Origin: Planotetraspora thailandica
Lineage (GTDB): Bacteria; Actinomycetota; Actinomycetes; Streptosporangiales; Streptosporangiaceae
Assembly: GCF_016863335.1 (NCBI RefSeq)
Contig: NZ_BOOR01000021.1
Location: 1 to 64,000, forward strand
Direction: 5' to 3'
DNA: 64,000 bases
Shown: positions 9,015-19,633 of the stretch, piece by piece
How positions within the stretch are numbered: position 1 is the stretch's first letter
How the letters are laid out: the number at the start of each line of letters is the position of its first letter
The notes under the pieces: model-generated
The model's database searches: none
The model's input: the letters and a program-made list of their open reading frames with translations, nothing else
Told to the model about the DNA's origin: nothing
Made by a program: the position numbers and the translations under genes

Positions 9015-10187
9015 ATGCCTGAGGCGGTCAGGATCGGGAGACGCTCCCTCGTCAAGCGTGCGGTCGGCCAAGGGTCGCCGATCTGGCGGATGGACGGGCT
9101 GCTCTTCGGGGCCATGATCGCGCTCAGCGTCATCGGAACCCTGCTGGTGTGGTCCGCCACCCGCACGTGGATCTCCAACGAGCCGACCAGCCTGGCCAAG
9201 AAGCACGTGCTCAACCTCTGCGTCGGACTCGTGCTCTACGCCGTGGTGGCCATGTCGAACTACCGCTGGCTGCGGACCTACGCTCCTCTGGTGTACGGCG
9301 TGGCGTTGCTGGGGCTGCTGCTCGTCATCACGCCCCTCGGTTCGACGATCAACGGCCACCATTCGTGGATCATGCTCGGCGGAGGCTTCGCTGTACAGCC
9401 CGCCGAGCTGGCCAAACCGGCCCTGATCGTGATCATGGCGCGTCTGCTCGCCCGGCCGGGGGACAAGAAGAAGGACCGGCCGCGTGCGGTCGACGTGGCG
9501 TTGTGCGCCGCCGCCGCCGGCGCCGCCGCCGCGCTGGTCATGCTGCAGCCCGACCTCGGCACCACGATGGTTATCCTGGTGATCACCGGTGGGGTCATCG
9601 TGCTCGCCGGTCTGCGCAAGCGCTGGATCGTCCTGGGGGTGCTCGTGGCGGCGGCCGGCGCGATGGCGGTGTGGTCGCTGGGCCTGATGAAGCCGTATCA
9701 GGTCGCCCGGTTCACGGCGCTGATCAACCCGGCGAGTGACCCCCGCGGCGTCGGATACAACAGCACGCAGTCGCTCGTCGCGATCGGATCGGGCGAGCTG
9801 TTCGGCAAGGGGTTGTTCCGCGGCGGGCAGACCACCGGCAGGTTCGTGCCGGAGCAGCATACGGACTTCATCTTCACGGTGGCGGGCGAGGAGTTCGGAT
9901 TCGTCGGCACAGTGACGGTCGTGCTGCTGCTCGGGGTGATCCTCCTGCGTGGCGTCAAGATCGCGAGGTCGTGCGAGGACCGCTTCGCCGCGCTGGTCGC
10001 GGGCGGCATCGTCACCTGGATGGGCTTCCAGGCGATGGTGAACGTCGGCATGACCATCGGGATCATGCCGATCACCGGTGTTCCTCTGCCGTTCGTGTCG
10101 TACGGAGGAACAGCCACATTCGCCAACATGGTCTCGATCGGCATCCTGCAAGCCATCCATATACGGGACAGATCGTTCTCGTCCTGA
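9015..10187 (+). CDS. rodA: RodA, SEDS peptidoglycan glycosyltransferase
   Basis: Polymerises lipid II into glycan strands together with PBP2. The 390-aa protein has about ten membrane segments. Family motifs include FAVQPAELAKPALIVIMARLLA, LQPDLGTTMVI, the extracellular loop GKGLFRGGQTTGRFVPEQHTDFIF and ITGVPLPFVSYGGTATFANM near the C-terminus. The ATG is 9 nt after the mrdA stop, preceded by GAGGCGG. It is the last gene of the mre cluster. Confidence 0.95.
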   Translation: MPEAVRIGRRSLVKRAVGQGSPIWRMDGLLFGAMIALSVIGTLLVWSATRTWISNEPTSLAKKHVLNLCVGLVLYAVVAMSNYRWLRTYAPLVYGVALLGLLLVITPLGSTINGHHSWIMLGGGFAVQPAELAKPALIVIMARLLARPGDKKKDRPRAVDVALCAAAAGAAAALVMLQPDLGTTMVILVITGGVIVLAGLRKRWIVLGVLVAAAGAMAVWSLGLMKPYQVARFTALINPASDPRGVGYNSTQSLVAIGSGELFGKGLFRGGQTTGRFVPEQHTDFIFTVAGEEFGFVGTVTVVLLLGVILLRGVKIARSCEDRFAALVAGGIVTWMGFQAMVNVGMTIGIMPITGVPLPFVSYGGTATFANMVSIGILQAIHIRDRSFSS

Positions 10188-10245
10188 TCGGCTGGGGGAC
10201 GGAGCAGGACCTGGCAGGCCTTCCGGAGCCGATACGCTGGGACCC

Positions 10246-12168
10246 ATGCCTGTCGAGTCATTGTTCTCCCGCCTGGAACCGCTCCTGCCCAAGGTGCAGA
10301 AGCCGATCCAGTACGTCGGGGGTGAGCTCAACTCGACGGTCAAGGACTGGGACGAGGCGACCGTGCGCTGGGCGCTGATGTACCCGGACGCCTACGAGGT
10401 CGGCCTGCCCAACCAGGGCGTGCAGATCCTCTACGAGATCCTCAACGAGCTGCCCGAGACGATGGCCGAGCGGACCTACGCGGTCTGGCCCGACCTCGAG
10501 GCGCTGATGCGGTCCGAGGGCGTCCCGCAGTTCACCGTCGACGCCCACCGGCCGGTGCGCGCCTTCGACGTCCTCGGGGTGTCGTTCTCCACCGAACTCG
10601 GCTACACCAACCTGCTGACCGCGCTCGACCTGGCGGGAATCCCGCTTGAGGCGGTCGACCGCACCGACGAGGACCCGATCGTGCTCGCGGGCGGCCACGC
10701 CGCGTTCAACCCCGAGCCGATCGCCGCCTTCCTCGACGCCGCCGTGCTCGGCGACGGCGAGCAGATCGCCATCGCGATCTCCGAGGTCGTGCGCGAGTGG
10801 AAGGCGGAGGGGCGTCCCGGGGGCCGCGACGAGCTGCTCATGCGCCTCGCCTCCACCGGAGGCGTCTACGTTCCCAAGTTCTACGACGTCGAGTATCACC
10901 CCGACGGGCGGATCAAGCGCGTCGTGCCCAACCGTTCAGGTGTGCCGTCCCGTGTCTTCAAGCACACGGTGATGGACCTGGACGAGTGGCCCTATCCGAA
11001 GAAGCCGCTGGTCCCGCTCGCGGAGACCGTGCACGAGCGGTTCAGTGTGGAGATCTTCCGCGGGTGCACCCGCGGGTGCCGTTTCTGCCAGGCCGGGATG
11101 ATCACCCGTCCGGTGCGGGAGCGCTCGATCACCACGATCGGCGACATGGTCGACGCCGGTCTCAAGGAGTCCGGCTTCAGCGAGGTCGGCCTGCTGTCGT
11201 TGTCGAGCGCCGACCATTCCGAGATCGGGGAGATCGCCAAGGGCCTCGCCGACCGGTACGAAGGCACCCAGACCGGTCTTTCCCTTCCCTCCACCCGGGT
11301 GGACGCGTTCAACATCGACCTGGCGAACGAGTTCTCCCGTAACGGGCGGCGCTCCGGGCTCACCTTCGCCCCGGAGGGCGGCTCCGAGCGCATGCGCAAG
11401 GTGATCAACAAAATGGTCACCGAGGAAGACCTGATCCGCACCGTCACCACGGCGTACAGCCAGGGGTGGCGGCAGGTGAAGCTCTACTTCATGTGCGGGT
11501 TGCCCACCGAGGAGGACATCGACGTCCTCGCCATCGCCGACCTGGCCAAGAAGGTCATCAAGGCCGGTCGTGAGGCGACGGGTTCCCGTGACATCCGCTG
11601 CACGGTCTCCATCGGCGGGTTCGTGCCCAAGCCGCACACGCCGTTCCAGTGGGCCGCCCAGTGCGACCATGAGACGGTCGACCGCCGCCTGCGCGAACTG
11701 CGCGACGCCCTGCGGGGCGACAAGGAGTACGGCAGGGCTATCGGCTACCGGTACCACGACGGCAAGCCGTCGATCGTGGAGGGGCTGCTATCCCGCGGCG
11801 ACCGCCGGGTGGCCTCGGTCATCCGGGCGGTCTGGGAGGACGGCGGCAGGTTCGACGGCTGGAGCGAGCACTTCTCCTACGAGCGTTGGATGACCGCCGC
11901 CGAGCGGGCACTGTCCGGTGAGCTCGTGGACGTGGAGTGGTACACCACGCGGGAACGCGAGGAGCACGAGGTGCTCCCCTGGGATCACCTCGACGCCGGT
12001 CTCGATCGCGAGTGGCTCTGGCAGGACTGGCAGGACGCGGTCAACGACGTCGAGGTCGAGGACTGCCGGTGGACGCCGTGCTACGACTGCGGCGGCTGCC
12101 CCACCATGGGCACCGAGATCCAGATCGGTCCCACGGGGAAGAAGCTCCTGCCGCTTACCGTGGTCTGA
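10246..12168 (+). CDS. B12-binding radical SAM protein (TIGR03960 family)
   Basis: A 640-aa protein with an N-terminal B12-binding-like half (about residues 1-250) and a radical SAM core. The 4Fe-4S cluster motif is CTRGCRFC (Cys274, Cys278, Cys281). The C-terminus contains a second Cys group (CRWTPCYDCGGCPTMG, about residues 608-623), which may bind another cluster. The family is widespread and pairs with a DUF2344 protein, as here; its substrate is unknown. ATG 10246 was chosen because conserved sequence (LFSRLEPLLPKVQKPIQYVG) starts there and the in-frame upstream part lies within rodA. Confidence 0.9.
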   Translation: MPVESLFSRLEPLLPKVQKPIQYVGGELNSTVKDWDEATVRWALMYPDAYEVGLPNQGVQILYEILNELPETMAERTYAVWPDLEALMRSEGVPQFTVDAHRPVRAFDVLGVSFSTELGYTNLLTALDLAGIPLEAVDRTDEDPIVLAGGHAAFNPEPIAAFLDAAVLGDGEQIAIAISEVVREWKAEGRPGGRDELLMRLASTGGVYVPKFYDVEYHPDGRIKRVVPNRSGVPSRVFKHTVMDLDEWPYPKKPLVPLAETVHERFSVEIFRGCTRGCRFCQAGMITRPVRERSITTIGDMVDAGLKESGFSEVGLLSLSSADHSEIGEIAKGLADRYEGTQTGLSLPSTRVDAFNIDLANEFSRNGRRSGLTFAPEGGSERMRKVINKMVTEEDLIRTVTTAYSQGWRQVKLYFMCGLPTEEDIDVLAIADLAKKVIKAGREATGSRDIRCTVSIGGFVPKPHTPFQWAAQCDHETVDRRLRELRDALRGDKEYGRAIGYRYHDGKPSIVEGLLSRGDRRVASVIRAVWEDGGRFDGWSEHFSYERWMTAAERALSGELVDVEWYTTREREEHEVLPWDHLDAGLDREWLWQDWQDAVNDVEVEDCRWTPCYDCGGCPTMGTEIQIGPTGKKLLPLTVV

Positions 12169-12303
12169 CGGGGTGTCGGCGACCATTGTCATGCCGGGCC
12201 GTTCCACGGCCCGGCACGACCTATCCTGAGAAGACCATGGACCGATACGTGAAAGGACGACGGAACTCTGAAACCTGTTCCTGAGGGGCCGACGCCCCCG
12301 CCG

Positions 12304-13038
12304 GTGGTGCAGCGCCTGCGTGTGCGCTATGCCAAGCGGGGGAGGCTGCGCTTCACCAGTCACCGTGACATCTCCCGCGCCGTCGAACGTGCCGTACGGC
12401 GGGCTGAGATCCCGGTGGCGTTCAGCGCGGGGTTCAGCCCCCATCCGAAGATCTCCTATGCGGGTGCCGCCCCGACCGGGGTGGCGAGCGAGGCCGAGTA
12501 TCTCGAAATCGGGGTGAGCCGGCCCTGTGACCCTGACCAGGTCCGCGCCGACCTCGATGCCTCGCTGCCGCCCGGGCTGGACGTGCTCGACATCGTCGAG
12601 GCGCGCTCCGGGAGCCTGGCGGACAAGCTGGAGTGTTCGGTGTGGGAACTGCGGCTGCCGGGGGCCGATCCGGTCGCGGCGGAGCAGGCTGTGAAGGAGT
12701 TCGAGGCGGCCGACCGCGTGGAGGTCGAGCGGCTGACGAAGAAGGGAATGCGGCAGTTCGACGCCCGCCAGGCGGTGCGTTCTGTAGCTGTCTCGGTACG
12801 GGCGGATACAACGGCAGGTCAGGAGCCGGGCCAGCCGTGTGTCATACTTCGTATGGTTGTTCGGCACGAAACACCTGCCGTCCGGCCCGATGACGTACTC
12901 ATGGGTCTGCGTCTCGTGGCTGGCTTCGCGCCGCCGTCATCTCCCGAGGTGACCAGGCTGGCGCAGGGGCCGCTCGACGCAACGACCGGTGAGCCCGCCG
13001 ATCCGTTCGACGCCGAACGGTCCGGCGGGGACCTATAA
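12304..13038 (+). CDS. DUF2344 radical SAM-linked protein (TIGR03936 family)
   Basis: A 244-aa partner of the preceding radical SAM protein; the two are fused or adjacent in many bacteria. The conserved opening VQRLRVRYAKRGRLRFTSHRD and the FSAGFSPHPKISYAGAAPTG block are family hallmarks. The role is unknown; it may present a substrate to the radical SAM enzyme. No Shine-Dalgarno precedes GTG 12304. An in-frame CTG at 12268 sits 10 nt after GAAAGGA and would add 12 residues, so the true start is uncertain. Confidence 0.85.
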   Translation: MVQRLRVRYAKRGRLRFTSHRDISRAVERAVRRAEIPVAFSAGFSPHPKISYAGAAPTGVASEAEYLEIGVSRPCDPDQVRADLDASLPPGLDVLDIVEARSGSLADKLECSVWELRLPGADPVAAEQAVKEFEAADRVEVERLTKKGMRQFDARQAVRSVAVSVRADTTAGQEPGQPCVILRMVVRHETPAVRPDDVLMGLRLVAGFAPPSSPEVTRLAQGPLDATTGEPADPFDAERSGGDL

Positions 13039-13088
13039 GACTTGCCGCCGCGGCCCCGAGAGGTGGCCCGGCGGACGTGAGAGACAAG

Positions 13089-13123
13089 AGCCTCCGCGCG
13101 GCGCGGCGACGTGCCCGGAGGCT
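13089..13123 (+). promoter_or_regulatory. hairpin in the RNase E/G leader
   Basis: AGCCTCCG at 13089-13096 pairs with CGGAGGCT at 13116-13123, ending 17 nt before the rne start. In enterobacteria RNase E autoregulates through its leader; an analogous role here is speculative. Confidence 0.3.
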
Positions 13124-13140
13124 GACGGGAGAGCGCCCGC

Positions 13141-16100
13141 ATGCTCGAGAACGACCCCCTCGATGGGGCAGTACGCCTTGATGGCGATACGACCGAACGA
13201 ACGGAGCGTGGCTCCGGCCTGAGCGACGACACGTCGCCCGAGGCTGGCGATGCCGCGCCCACGCATCAGACGTCCACGCGACCGGCCGATCAGGTGGCGA
13301 ACCATGTGCCATCGGGAACGATGGTGACCGACGTGACCAGTGGTTCCGGTGTTGTCACCTCGCCGCGACGGCGCTCGGCGAGCCGTCCTGCGGGACCGCC
13401 GCCGGAGCCCGAAGAGCCCGCACCTGCCGTAACGGTGCCGGCTCCCGCGCCCGAGCCGTCCGCGTCATTCCAGACGCCTGAGACATCCCAGGACAAGCCC
13501 GCCGAGACCGTGACCGAGGCGGTGACGGACGTTCCGGCCGTGGCGGACAAGCCCAAGCGGGCGATTCGCCGCCGCACCTCGGCCAAGGCCGCGGGCGCGG
13601 AGGCGGAAAGCACTGGGGCGTCCGAAAGCACTGGGGCGTCCGAAAGCACCGGGGCGTCCGAAAGCGCTGCTGAGGCGCCGGTCGCGGCCGAGCCTGCTGC
13701 CGCGCCCGCGGACAAGCCGGTGCGCCGCACCCGCACGCGCAAGCGGGCCGCCGAGACCGCCGATGCCGCCGAGACTCCCTCGGCGACCTCCTCGGAGACC
13801 TCTTCATTGCCCTCCTCAGGGGCCGCCGAGCCGGCCGCGGAGGAGGCGCCCACCAGCAGGCGGCGCCGTACGCGCAAGAAGGACGAGGCCGCCGCTGAGC
13901 GGCCGAGCGCGATCAGCGCCGCGGAGGCCGAAGTCGCCGCCGCGCTGCGGCTGGGCAGGCAGGCAGAAGGCCCGTCGGGAGGCGACCTCCTGGACGAGGA
14001 CCTCCTCGATGTCGAGCCGCTCGACGCCGAGCCGTCCGACTCCGGCGACGAGACGGCCGACACGGCTGAATCCGCCGCACAGGCGAGGGTCGTGGCCGAC
14101 CCGTTCGGCCTGTCCGGCACGCCCGCCCCAGCGGTGCCGTCGATCACTTTCCAGGCGCCAGCCGCGGTGTTCCAGCCGCTTTTCCAGGCCCCCGATCCTT
14201 CAGCGGCCACCCATGTCCGCCCGCAGCCTGCCGTACCGGCCGTTTGGGCGGAGGAGCAGAACGAGCCGCAGGACGCCGACGAGACGCAGGAGGCGGCGGA
14301 GGCCGACGCCGACGCCGATGAGGACGGCGACGACGACGGAACCTCGCGCAGGCGGCGGCGCCGCCGCGGAGGCCGTGGCCGTGGCGTGCGGCCCAGGGAC
14401 GCCGAGGACGGCGAGGAGTCTGACGAGGAGACCCCCGCCGCGGCCGCCGAGACCGAGGACGAGGACGAGCAGGCCGCCGAGGACGCCGACGGCGAACAGG
14501 GCGGTTCGCGCCGGCGTCGCCGGCGTCGCCGGCGTGGCACGGAAGAGGCCGAGGCCACGGTCGACGACCCGCCGAACACTGTGGTGCGGATCCGCGCGCC
14601 GCGAGCCACCCGCACGGCTTCCACGTCGGTGGACGAGGTTCAGGGGGTGCGCGGCTCGACCCGGCTGGAGGCCAAGAAGCAGCGTCGCCGTGAAGGCCGC
14701 GAGCTCGGCCGTCGACGCCCGCCGATCATCACCGAGTCAGAGTTCCTGGCGCGGCGTGAGTCGGTCGAGCGCGTCATGGTCGTACGCCGCAGGCACGGCA
14801 GGACCCAGATCGCGGTGCTCGAGGACGGCGTGCTGGTTGAGCACTACGTCGACCGTGAGTCGAGCCAGTCGTACGTCGGCAACGTGTACCTGGGCAAGGT
14901 GCAGAACGTGCTGCCCTCGATGGAGGCGGCGTTCGTCGACATCGGCAAGGGCCGCAACGCGGTGCTGTACGCCGGCGAGGTGAACTTCGACACAGCCGGG
15001 CTGGAGGGCCAGCCCAAGCGGATCGAGGCGGCGCTGAAGTCCGGCCAGTCGGTGCTGGTGCAGGTCACCAAGGACCCCATGGGCCACAAGGGCGCCCGGC
15101 TGACCTCGCAGATCAGCCTGCCCGGGCGTTACCTGGTCTACGTGCCCGACGGCTCGATGACCGGCATCTCCCGGAAGCTGCCGGACAAGGAGCGCACGCG
15201 GCTCAAGCAGATCCTCCGCAAGGTGATGCCGGAGAACGCCGGCGTGATCGTGCGGACCGCGGCCGAGGGCGCCTCGGAGGAGGAGCTCAGCCGGGACGTC
15301 GCGCGGTTGTCGGCCCAGTGGGAGAACATCCAGCGCAAGGCCAAGTCGGCCAGCCCGCCCGAGTTGCTCTCCGGCGAGCCCGACCTGACGGTGCGAGTGG
15401 TCCGCGACGTGTTCAACGAGGACTTCTCCTCGCTGGTCGTCGAGGGCGACGAGGTGTGGCAGACCGTGGACGAGTACGTCCGCTACGTCGCGCCGCACCT
15501 GGTGGAGCGCCTGTCCAAGTGGCAGGAGCAGGGCGACATCTTCTCCGCCTACCGCGTGGACGAGCAGATCGCCAAGGCGCTCGAGCGCAAGGTGTGGCTG
15601 CCTTCCGGCGGCTCCCTGGTGATCGACCGCACCGAGGCGATGACCGTCGTCGACGTCAACACCGGCAAGTTCACCGGGCAGGGCGGAAACCTCGAGGAGA
15701 CTGTCACCCGCAACAACCTGGAGGCGGCCGAGGAGATCGTCCGCCAGCTCCGGCTGCGGGACATCGGTGGGATCATCGTCATCGACTTCATCGACATGGT
15801 GCTGGAAGGCAACCGTGACCTGGTGCTCCGGCGGCTGCTGGAGTGCCTGGCCAGGGACCGCACCAAGCACCAGGTGGCCGAGGTCACCTCGCTGGGCCTG
15901 GTCCAGATGACCCGCAAGCGGGTCGGGCAGGGCCTGCTCGAGGCGTTCTCCACACCTTGCGACTGCTGCAACGGACGCGGCCTGATCCTCTCGACCGACC
16001 CGGTCGAGGCCAAGCCGGAGCCGCGGGGCACGCAGGGCAAGATGGCCATTGAGAAGGCCGTGGCCGAAAAGCTCTCGGCAGGTGAGGGCGCGGTCGTCGC

Positions 16101-16215
16101 GGCGGCCGGCAGCGGACGGGACAGCGTCACCGACGCGGTGACCGCCGATGCCGACGACGCCTCGCCCACGCATTCGCGGGGACGGAGACGTTCCCGCAGG
16201 AAGCAAGCCGAATAA
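13141..16215 (+). CDS. rne: ribonuclease E/G family protein
   Basis: Endoribonuclease for mRNA turnover and RNA processing, 1024 aa. Residues 1-530 are a disordered acidic/basic region with ESTGAS repeats and Arg-rich blocks ([14 protein letters not shown]), probably for RNA or partner binding. An S1 domain follows (about 555-640), then the DNase I-like catalytic domain with [11 protein letters not shown] and IVIDFIDM carrying the metal-binding Asp residues (about 838 and 882). The Zn-link CDCC (940-943) is present. The long arm is on the N-terminal side, as in actinobacterial RNase E and unlike E. coli. ATG 13141 follows GGGAGAG. Genes for L21 and L27 are downstream, the usual actinobacterial order. 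Confidence 0.95.
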   Translation: MLENDPLDGAVRLDGDTTERTERGSGLSDDTSPEAGDAAPTHQTSTRPADQVANHVPSGTMVTDVTSGSGVVTSPRRRSASRPAGPPPEPEEPAPAVTVPAPAPEPSASFQTPETSQDKPAETVTEAVTDVPAVADKPKRAIRRRTSAKAAGAEAESTGASESTGASESTGASESAAEAPVAAEPAAAPADKPVRRTRTRKRAAETADAAETPSATSSETSSLPSSGAAEPAAEEAPTSRRRRTRKKDEAAAERPSAISAAEAEVAAALRLGRQAEGPSGGDLLDEDLLDVEPLDAEPSDSGDETADTAESAAQARVVADPFGLSGTPAPAVPSITFQAPAAVFQPLFQAPDPSAATHVRPQPAVPAVWAEEQNEPQDADETQEAAEADADADEDGDDDGTSRRRRRRRGGRGRGVRPRDAEDGEESDEETPAAAAETEDEDEQAAEDADGEQGGSRRRRRRRRRGTEEAEATVDDPPNTVVRIRAPRATRTASTSVDEVQGVRGSTRLEAKKQRRREGRELGRRRPPIITESEFLARRESVERVMVVRRRHGRTQIAVLEDGVLVEHYVDRESSQSYVGNVYLGKVQNVLPSMEAAFVDIGKGRNAVLYAGEVNFDTAGLEGQPKRIEAALKSGQSVLVQVTKDPMGHKGARLTSQISLPGRYLVYVPDGSMTGISRKLPDKERTRLKQILRKVMPENAGVIVRTAAEGASEEELSRDVARLSAQWENIQRKAKSASPPELLSGEPDLTVRVVRDVFNEDFSSLVVEGDEVWQTVDEYVRYVAPHLVERLSKWQEQGDIFSAYRVDEQIAKALERKVWLPSGGSLVIDRTEAMTVVDVNTGKFTGQGGNLEETVTRNNLEAAEEIVRQLRLRDIGGIIVIDFIDMVLEGNRDLVLRRLLECLARDRTKHQVAEVTSLGLVQMTRKRVGQGLLEAFSTPCDCCNGRGLILSTDPVEAKPEPRGTQGKMAIEKAVAEKLSAGEGAVVAAAGSGRDSVTDAVTADADDASPTHSRGRRRSRRKQAE
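13606..13659 (+). repeat. 3 x 18-bp coding repeat in rne
   Basis: Three near-identical 18-bp units (GAAAGCACTGGGGCGTCC) encode Glu-Ser-Thr-Gly-Ala-Ser in the disordered N-terminal arm of RNase E/G. The third unit differs by one silent base. Its length is likely to vary between strains. Confidence 0.85.
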
Positions 16216-16256
16216 GCCGCTCGTCGGCGAGTTCGCCTCTCCGGTGTTCCGCCCGG

Positions 16257-16287
16257 TTCGACCTGGGTGCCGCCAATCCGGTACCCT
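16257..16287 (+). promoter_or_regulatory. possible promoter for rplU-rpmA
   Basis: TTCGAC (16257-16262) and TACCCT (16282-16287) are 19 bp apart in the 196-bp gap between rne and rplU. The match to the consensus is weak and rests on position. Confidence 0.3.
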
Positions 16288-16411
16288 AGTCATCCGGTGC
16301 GCCCGCTGGCGCGCCTGGCTTTGCGCGCCCGCTCGGATCGCCGGTCGTGTCACGACAGCAGCTGGATGCGGGGCGCGCATCTACGCATTTAGCCAGAAGA
16401 AGGGTTCCGCG

Positions 16412-16726
16412 GTGTACGCGATCGTTCGTTGCGGCGGCAGGCAGCAGAAGGTCTCCGTCGGGGACGTCCTCGAGGTGGACAAGGTCGCCGGCGAGGTGGG
16501 TTCCTCGGTGGCGCTGCCGGCGCTCCTCGTCGTCAACGACGGCGATGTCACCACCGATGCCGCCGCGCTTGGCAAGTTCCAGGTGACCGCCGAGATCCTC
16601 GGCGAGACCAAGGGCCCCAAGATTCGCATCTTGAAGTACAAGAACAAGACCGGCTACAAGAAGCGCCAGGGTCACCGCCAGCGGTACACCCAGGTCAAGG
16701 TCACGGGCATCAACCCCGGTCAGTAA
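16412..16726 (+). CDS. rplU: 50S ribosomal protein L21
   Basis: Binds 23S rRNA in the large subunit. The 104-aa product begins [18 protein letters not shown] and ends with the [21 protein letters not shown] signature of L21. The GTG at 16412 is chosen because it starts the conserved domain and follows AGAAGAAGGG. Reading further upstream would add about 88 non-homologous residues. rpmA is 46 nt downstream. Confidence 0.97.
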   Translation: MYAIVRCGGRQQKVSVGDVLEVDKVAGEVGSSVALPALLVVNDGDVTTDAAALGKFQVTAEILGETKGPKIRILKYKNKTGYKKRQGHRQRYTQVKVTGINPGQ

Positions 16727-16772
16727 TTTTCCGGGGGGACGACCCCCGCCTACCCCCGAAAGGGAGTGAATC

Positions 16773-17030
16773 ATGGCACACAAGAAGGGCGCCTCGTCCA
16801 CCCGGAACGGCCGTGACTCGAACGCCCAGCGGCTCGGAGTCAAGCGCTTCGGTGGTCAGCTCGTCAACGCCGGTGAGATCATCCTCCGCCAGCGTGGCAC
16901 CCACTTCCACCCCGGCGACAACGTCGGCCGTGGCGGCGATGACACGCTGTTCGCGCTGACCGCCGGTCACGTGCAGTTCGGCACCAAGCGCGGCCGTCGC
17001 GCGGTGAGCATCATCCCGATCGCGGAGTAG
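16773..17030 (+). CDS. rpmA: 50S ribosomal protein L27
   Basis: Large-subunit protein whose N-terminus reaches the peptidyl-transferase centre. The 85-aa product [20 protein letters not shown] starts without the cleavable Firmicutes-type extension. The [21 protein letters not shown] motif is diagnostic. The start follows GAAAGGGAG. Confidence 0.98.
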   Translation: MAHKKGASSTRNGRDSNAQRLGVKRFGGQLVNAGEIILRQRGTHFHPGDNVGRGGDDTLFALTAGHVQFGTKRGRRAVSIIPIAE

Positions 17031-17053
17031 ATCCGCTCGGGAGAAACGTTGCA

Positions 17054-17096
17054 GATGGGGCGGATCGAGGAACTCGGTCCGCCCCATCGTTTTATT
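17054..17096 (+). terminator. Rho-independent terminator after rpmA
   Basis: Stem of 11 bp (17054-17064 with 17078-17088), a T-G step, then CGAG/CTCG around a GAA loop, followed by GTTTTATTA. It ends the rplU-rpmA unit 15 nt before obg. Confidence 0.9.
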
Positions 17097-17110
17097 AGGG
17101 GGAGCGGTTC

Positions 17111-18463
17111 ATGGCCGATTTCGTGGACTACGTCGTCCTGCACATCAAGGCGGGTGACGGGGGGAACGGCTGCGCCTCCATCCATCGCGAGAAGTTCAAG
17201 CCGCTCGGCGGTCCCGACGGTGGGAACGGCGGGCGCGGGGGCGACCTGATCCTCGAAGTGGATCCGAACACCTCGACGCTGCTGGAGTATCACCACCGGC
17301 CGCACCGCCGTGCCGGCAACGGCAAGCAGGGCATGGGCGCCAACCGTGACGGCGCCAACGGTGAGGACATCGTGCTTTCCGTGCCCAGTGGGACGGTGGT
17401 GAAGGACGCGAGGACCGGGGAGGTCCTGGTCGACCTCGTCGGCGCGGGCACCCGTTATGTCGCGGCCGAGGGCGGCTTCGGCGGCCTCGGAAACGCCGCG
17501 CTGGCCAACGCCAAGCGCAAGGCGCCCGGTTTCGCGCTGCTCGGCGAGCCGGGCGACGAGGCGGAGATCGCCCTCGAGCTGAAGACCGTCGCCGACGTGG
17601 CACTGGTCGGCTTCCCCAACGCGGGCAAGTCGTCCCTCGTGGCCGCCCTCTCCGCGGCCAAGCCCAAGATCGCGGACTATCCGTTCACCACGCTGATCCC
17701 CAACCTCGGCGTGGTCACCGCGGGGGAGACGGTCTTCACGGTCGCCGACGTGCCCGGGCTCATCCCCGGCGCTTCCGAGGGCAGGGGCCTCGGCCACGAG
17801 TTCCTGCGCCACGTCGAACGCTGCTCGACCATCGTGCACGTGCTCGACTGCGCAACGATCGAGCCCGGCCGCGACCCGCTCACCGACTTCGAGGTGATCG
17901 AGGCCGAGCTCGCCGCCTACGGCGAGCTGCAGGACCGGCCCCGGCTGGTCGTGCTCAACAAGGTCGACGTGCCCGACGGCAGGGATCTGGCCGACATCGT
18001 CAGGCCGCTGCTGGAGGAGCGGGGCCTGCGGGTCTTCGAGATCTCCGCGGCCACTCACGAGGGCCTGCGGCCGCTGTCGTACGCCATGGGCGAGATGGTC
18101 GCGAGGGCCCGCGCCGAGGCGCCCGTCGAGGAGCCGACACGCCTGGTCATCCGGCCCAAGCAGCTCGGCGAGACCGGATTCTCCGTACGGAGGGTCGACG
18201 AGAACACCTTCCAGGTGACGGGGGAGAAGCCGGAGCGGTGGATCCGCCAGACCGACTTCACCAACGACGAGGCCGTGGGCTATCTGGCCGACCGGCTGGA
18301 GCGTCTCGGCGTCGAGGAGGCCCTCCTGGAGGCCGGGGCGCAGGCGGGTGCGGAAGTGGTCATCGGGCCCATGGAGGGCGGATATCTCTTCGACTGGCAG
18401 CCGTCGCAGGGGGCGATGTCCCGCGTGGCGGGGCCGAGAGGCACCGACAACAGATTGATGTAG
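17111..18463 (+). CDS. obg: GTPase Obg/CgtA
   Basis: Essential GTPase linked to 50S maturation and, in Streptomyces, to differentiation. It has the Gly-rich Obg fold (residues 1-158), a G domain with GFPNAGKSS (about 168-176), DVPG and NKVD motifs, and a C-terminal OCT domain (about 350-430) that is common in Gram-positives. The 450-aa length fits the family. The ATG follows GGGGGAG and sits directly behind a terminator, so it probably has its own promoter or depends on read-through. proB starts 27 nt downstream. Confidence 0.97.
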   Translation: MADFVDYVVLHIKAGDGGNGCASIHREKFKPLGGPDGGNGGRGGDLILEVDPNTSTLLEYHHRPHRRAGNGKQGMGANRDGANGEDIVLSVPSGTVVKDARTGEVLVDLVGAGTRYVAAEGGFGGLGNAALANAKRKAPGFALLGEPGDEAEIALELKTVADVALVGFPNAGKSSLVAALSAAKPKIADYPFTTLIPNLGVVTAGETVFTVADVPGLIPGASEGRGLGHEFLRHVERCSTIVHVLDCATIEPGRDPLTDFEVIEAELAAYGELQDRPRLVVLNKVDVPDGRDLADIVRPLLEERGLRVFEISAATHEGLRPLSYAMGEMVARARAEAPVEEPTRLVIRPKQLGETGFSVRRVDENTFQVTGEKPERWIRQTDFTNDEAVGYLADRLERLGVEEALLEAGAQAGAEVVIGPMEGGYLFDWQPSQGAMSRVAGPRGTDNRLM

Positions 18464-18490
18464 CCCGTTAACACAGGCAAGAGGAGCGGC

Positions 18491-19633
18491 GTGGCAGGCA
18501 GGGATCGGGTCCAGGAGGCCTCGCGGCTGGTCGTCAAGGTGGGTTCGTCCTCCCTGACGACGCCGCAGGGCATGATCGACGTGGACCGCGTCGACGCGCT
18601 CGTCGACGTGCTCGGCGCGCGGCGTCGAGCGGGGACGCAGATCGTGCTGGTCTCCTCGGGCGCGATCGCCGCCGGCCTCGGCCCCCTCGGCCTGCGGGCG
18701 CGGCCGAAGGACCTGGCCACGCAGCAGGCGGCGGCCTCCGTCGGGCAGGGCGTCCTGGTCGCCCGCTATACGTCCTCCTTCGCGAGGTACGGCCTGCGCG
18801 TCGGCCAGGTGCTGCTCACGGCCGACGACATGATGCGGCGCTCCCACCACCGCAACGCCCAGCGCACGCTGGCCAGGCTCCTGGAGCTGGGCATCGTCCC
18901 CGTGGTCAACGAGAACGACACGGTGGCCACCGACGAGATCCGCTTCGGCGACAACGACCGGCTGGCCGCGCTGGTCGCCCACCTGATCCACGCCGACGCG
19001 ATGGTGCTGCTCTCCGACGTGGACGCCCTCTACGACGGCGATCCCCGCAGGGAGGGCGCCACGCGGATCACCGACGTACGCGGACCGGAAGACCTGGAAG
19101 GCGTCGAGCTCGGCACGTCCGGGCGGGTCGGCACCGGCGGCATGATCACCAAGGTGCAGGCCGCCAGGATCGCGACAGGAGCGGGAGTGCCTGTCGTGCT
19201 GACCGCGGCCGCTCACGCCGCCCAGGCCCTGGCGGGGGTGGACGTCGGCACCTTCTTTCATCCCGGAGGACGTCACCCGGGCACCCGGCTGCTCTGGCTG
19301 GCTCACGCGGCGACCGGCCGGGGCCGGTTGCACCTTGACGCCGGGGCGGTCGACGCCGTCGTGGGGCGGCGGATGTCGCTGCTTCCTGCCGGCGTGGTCA
19401 AGGTCGAGGGCGAGTTCGCCGCGGGCGACCCCGTCGACCTGTGCGGCCCCCATGGCATTCCGGTGGCCCGCGGCCTGGTCAACTACGACGCCGCCGAGAT
19501 CCCCGACCTCCTCGGCCGGTCCACGCGTGAGCTGGCGAACACCCTGGGCCCCGAATACGAGCGTGAGCTGATCCACCGGGACGACATCGTCATATTGGAG
19601 CCCGACAGCAATGGAGCGCGGAGAAATGTCTGA
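18491..19633 (+). CDS. proB: glutamate 5-kinase
   Basis: First step of proline synthesis: ATP-dependent phosphorylation of glutamate. The amino-acid kinase domain is evident ([50 protein letters not shown]), and a C-terminal PUA domain covers about residues 280-370. The GTG start follows GAGGAG. The last 8 nt overlap proA, whose product takes the unstable gamma-glutamyl phosphate, so coupling makes sense. Confidence 0.97.
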   Translation: MAGRDRVQEASRLVVKVGSSSLTTPQGMIDVDRVDALVDVLGARRRAGTQIVLVSSGAIAAGLGPLGLRARPKDLATQQAAASVGQGVLVARYTSSFARYGLRVGQVLLTADDMMRRSHHRNAQRTLARLLELGIVPVVNENDTVATDEIRFGDNDRLAALVAHLIHADAMVLLSDVDALYDGDPRREGATRITDVRGPEDLEGVELGTSGRVGTGGMITKVQAARIATGAGVPVVLTAAAHAAQALAGVDVGTFFHPGGRHPGTRLLWLAHAATGRGRLHLDAGAVDAVVGRRMSLLPAGVVKVEGEFAAGDPVDLCGPHGIPVARGLVNYDAAEIPDLLGRSTRELANTLGPEYERELIHRDDIVILEPDSNGARRNV

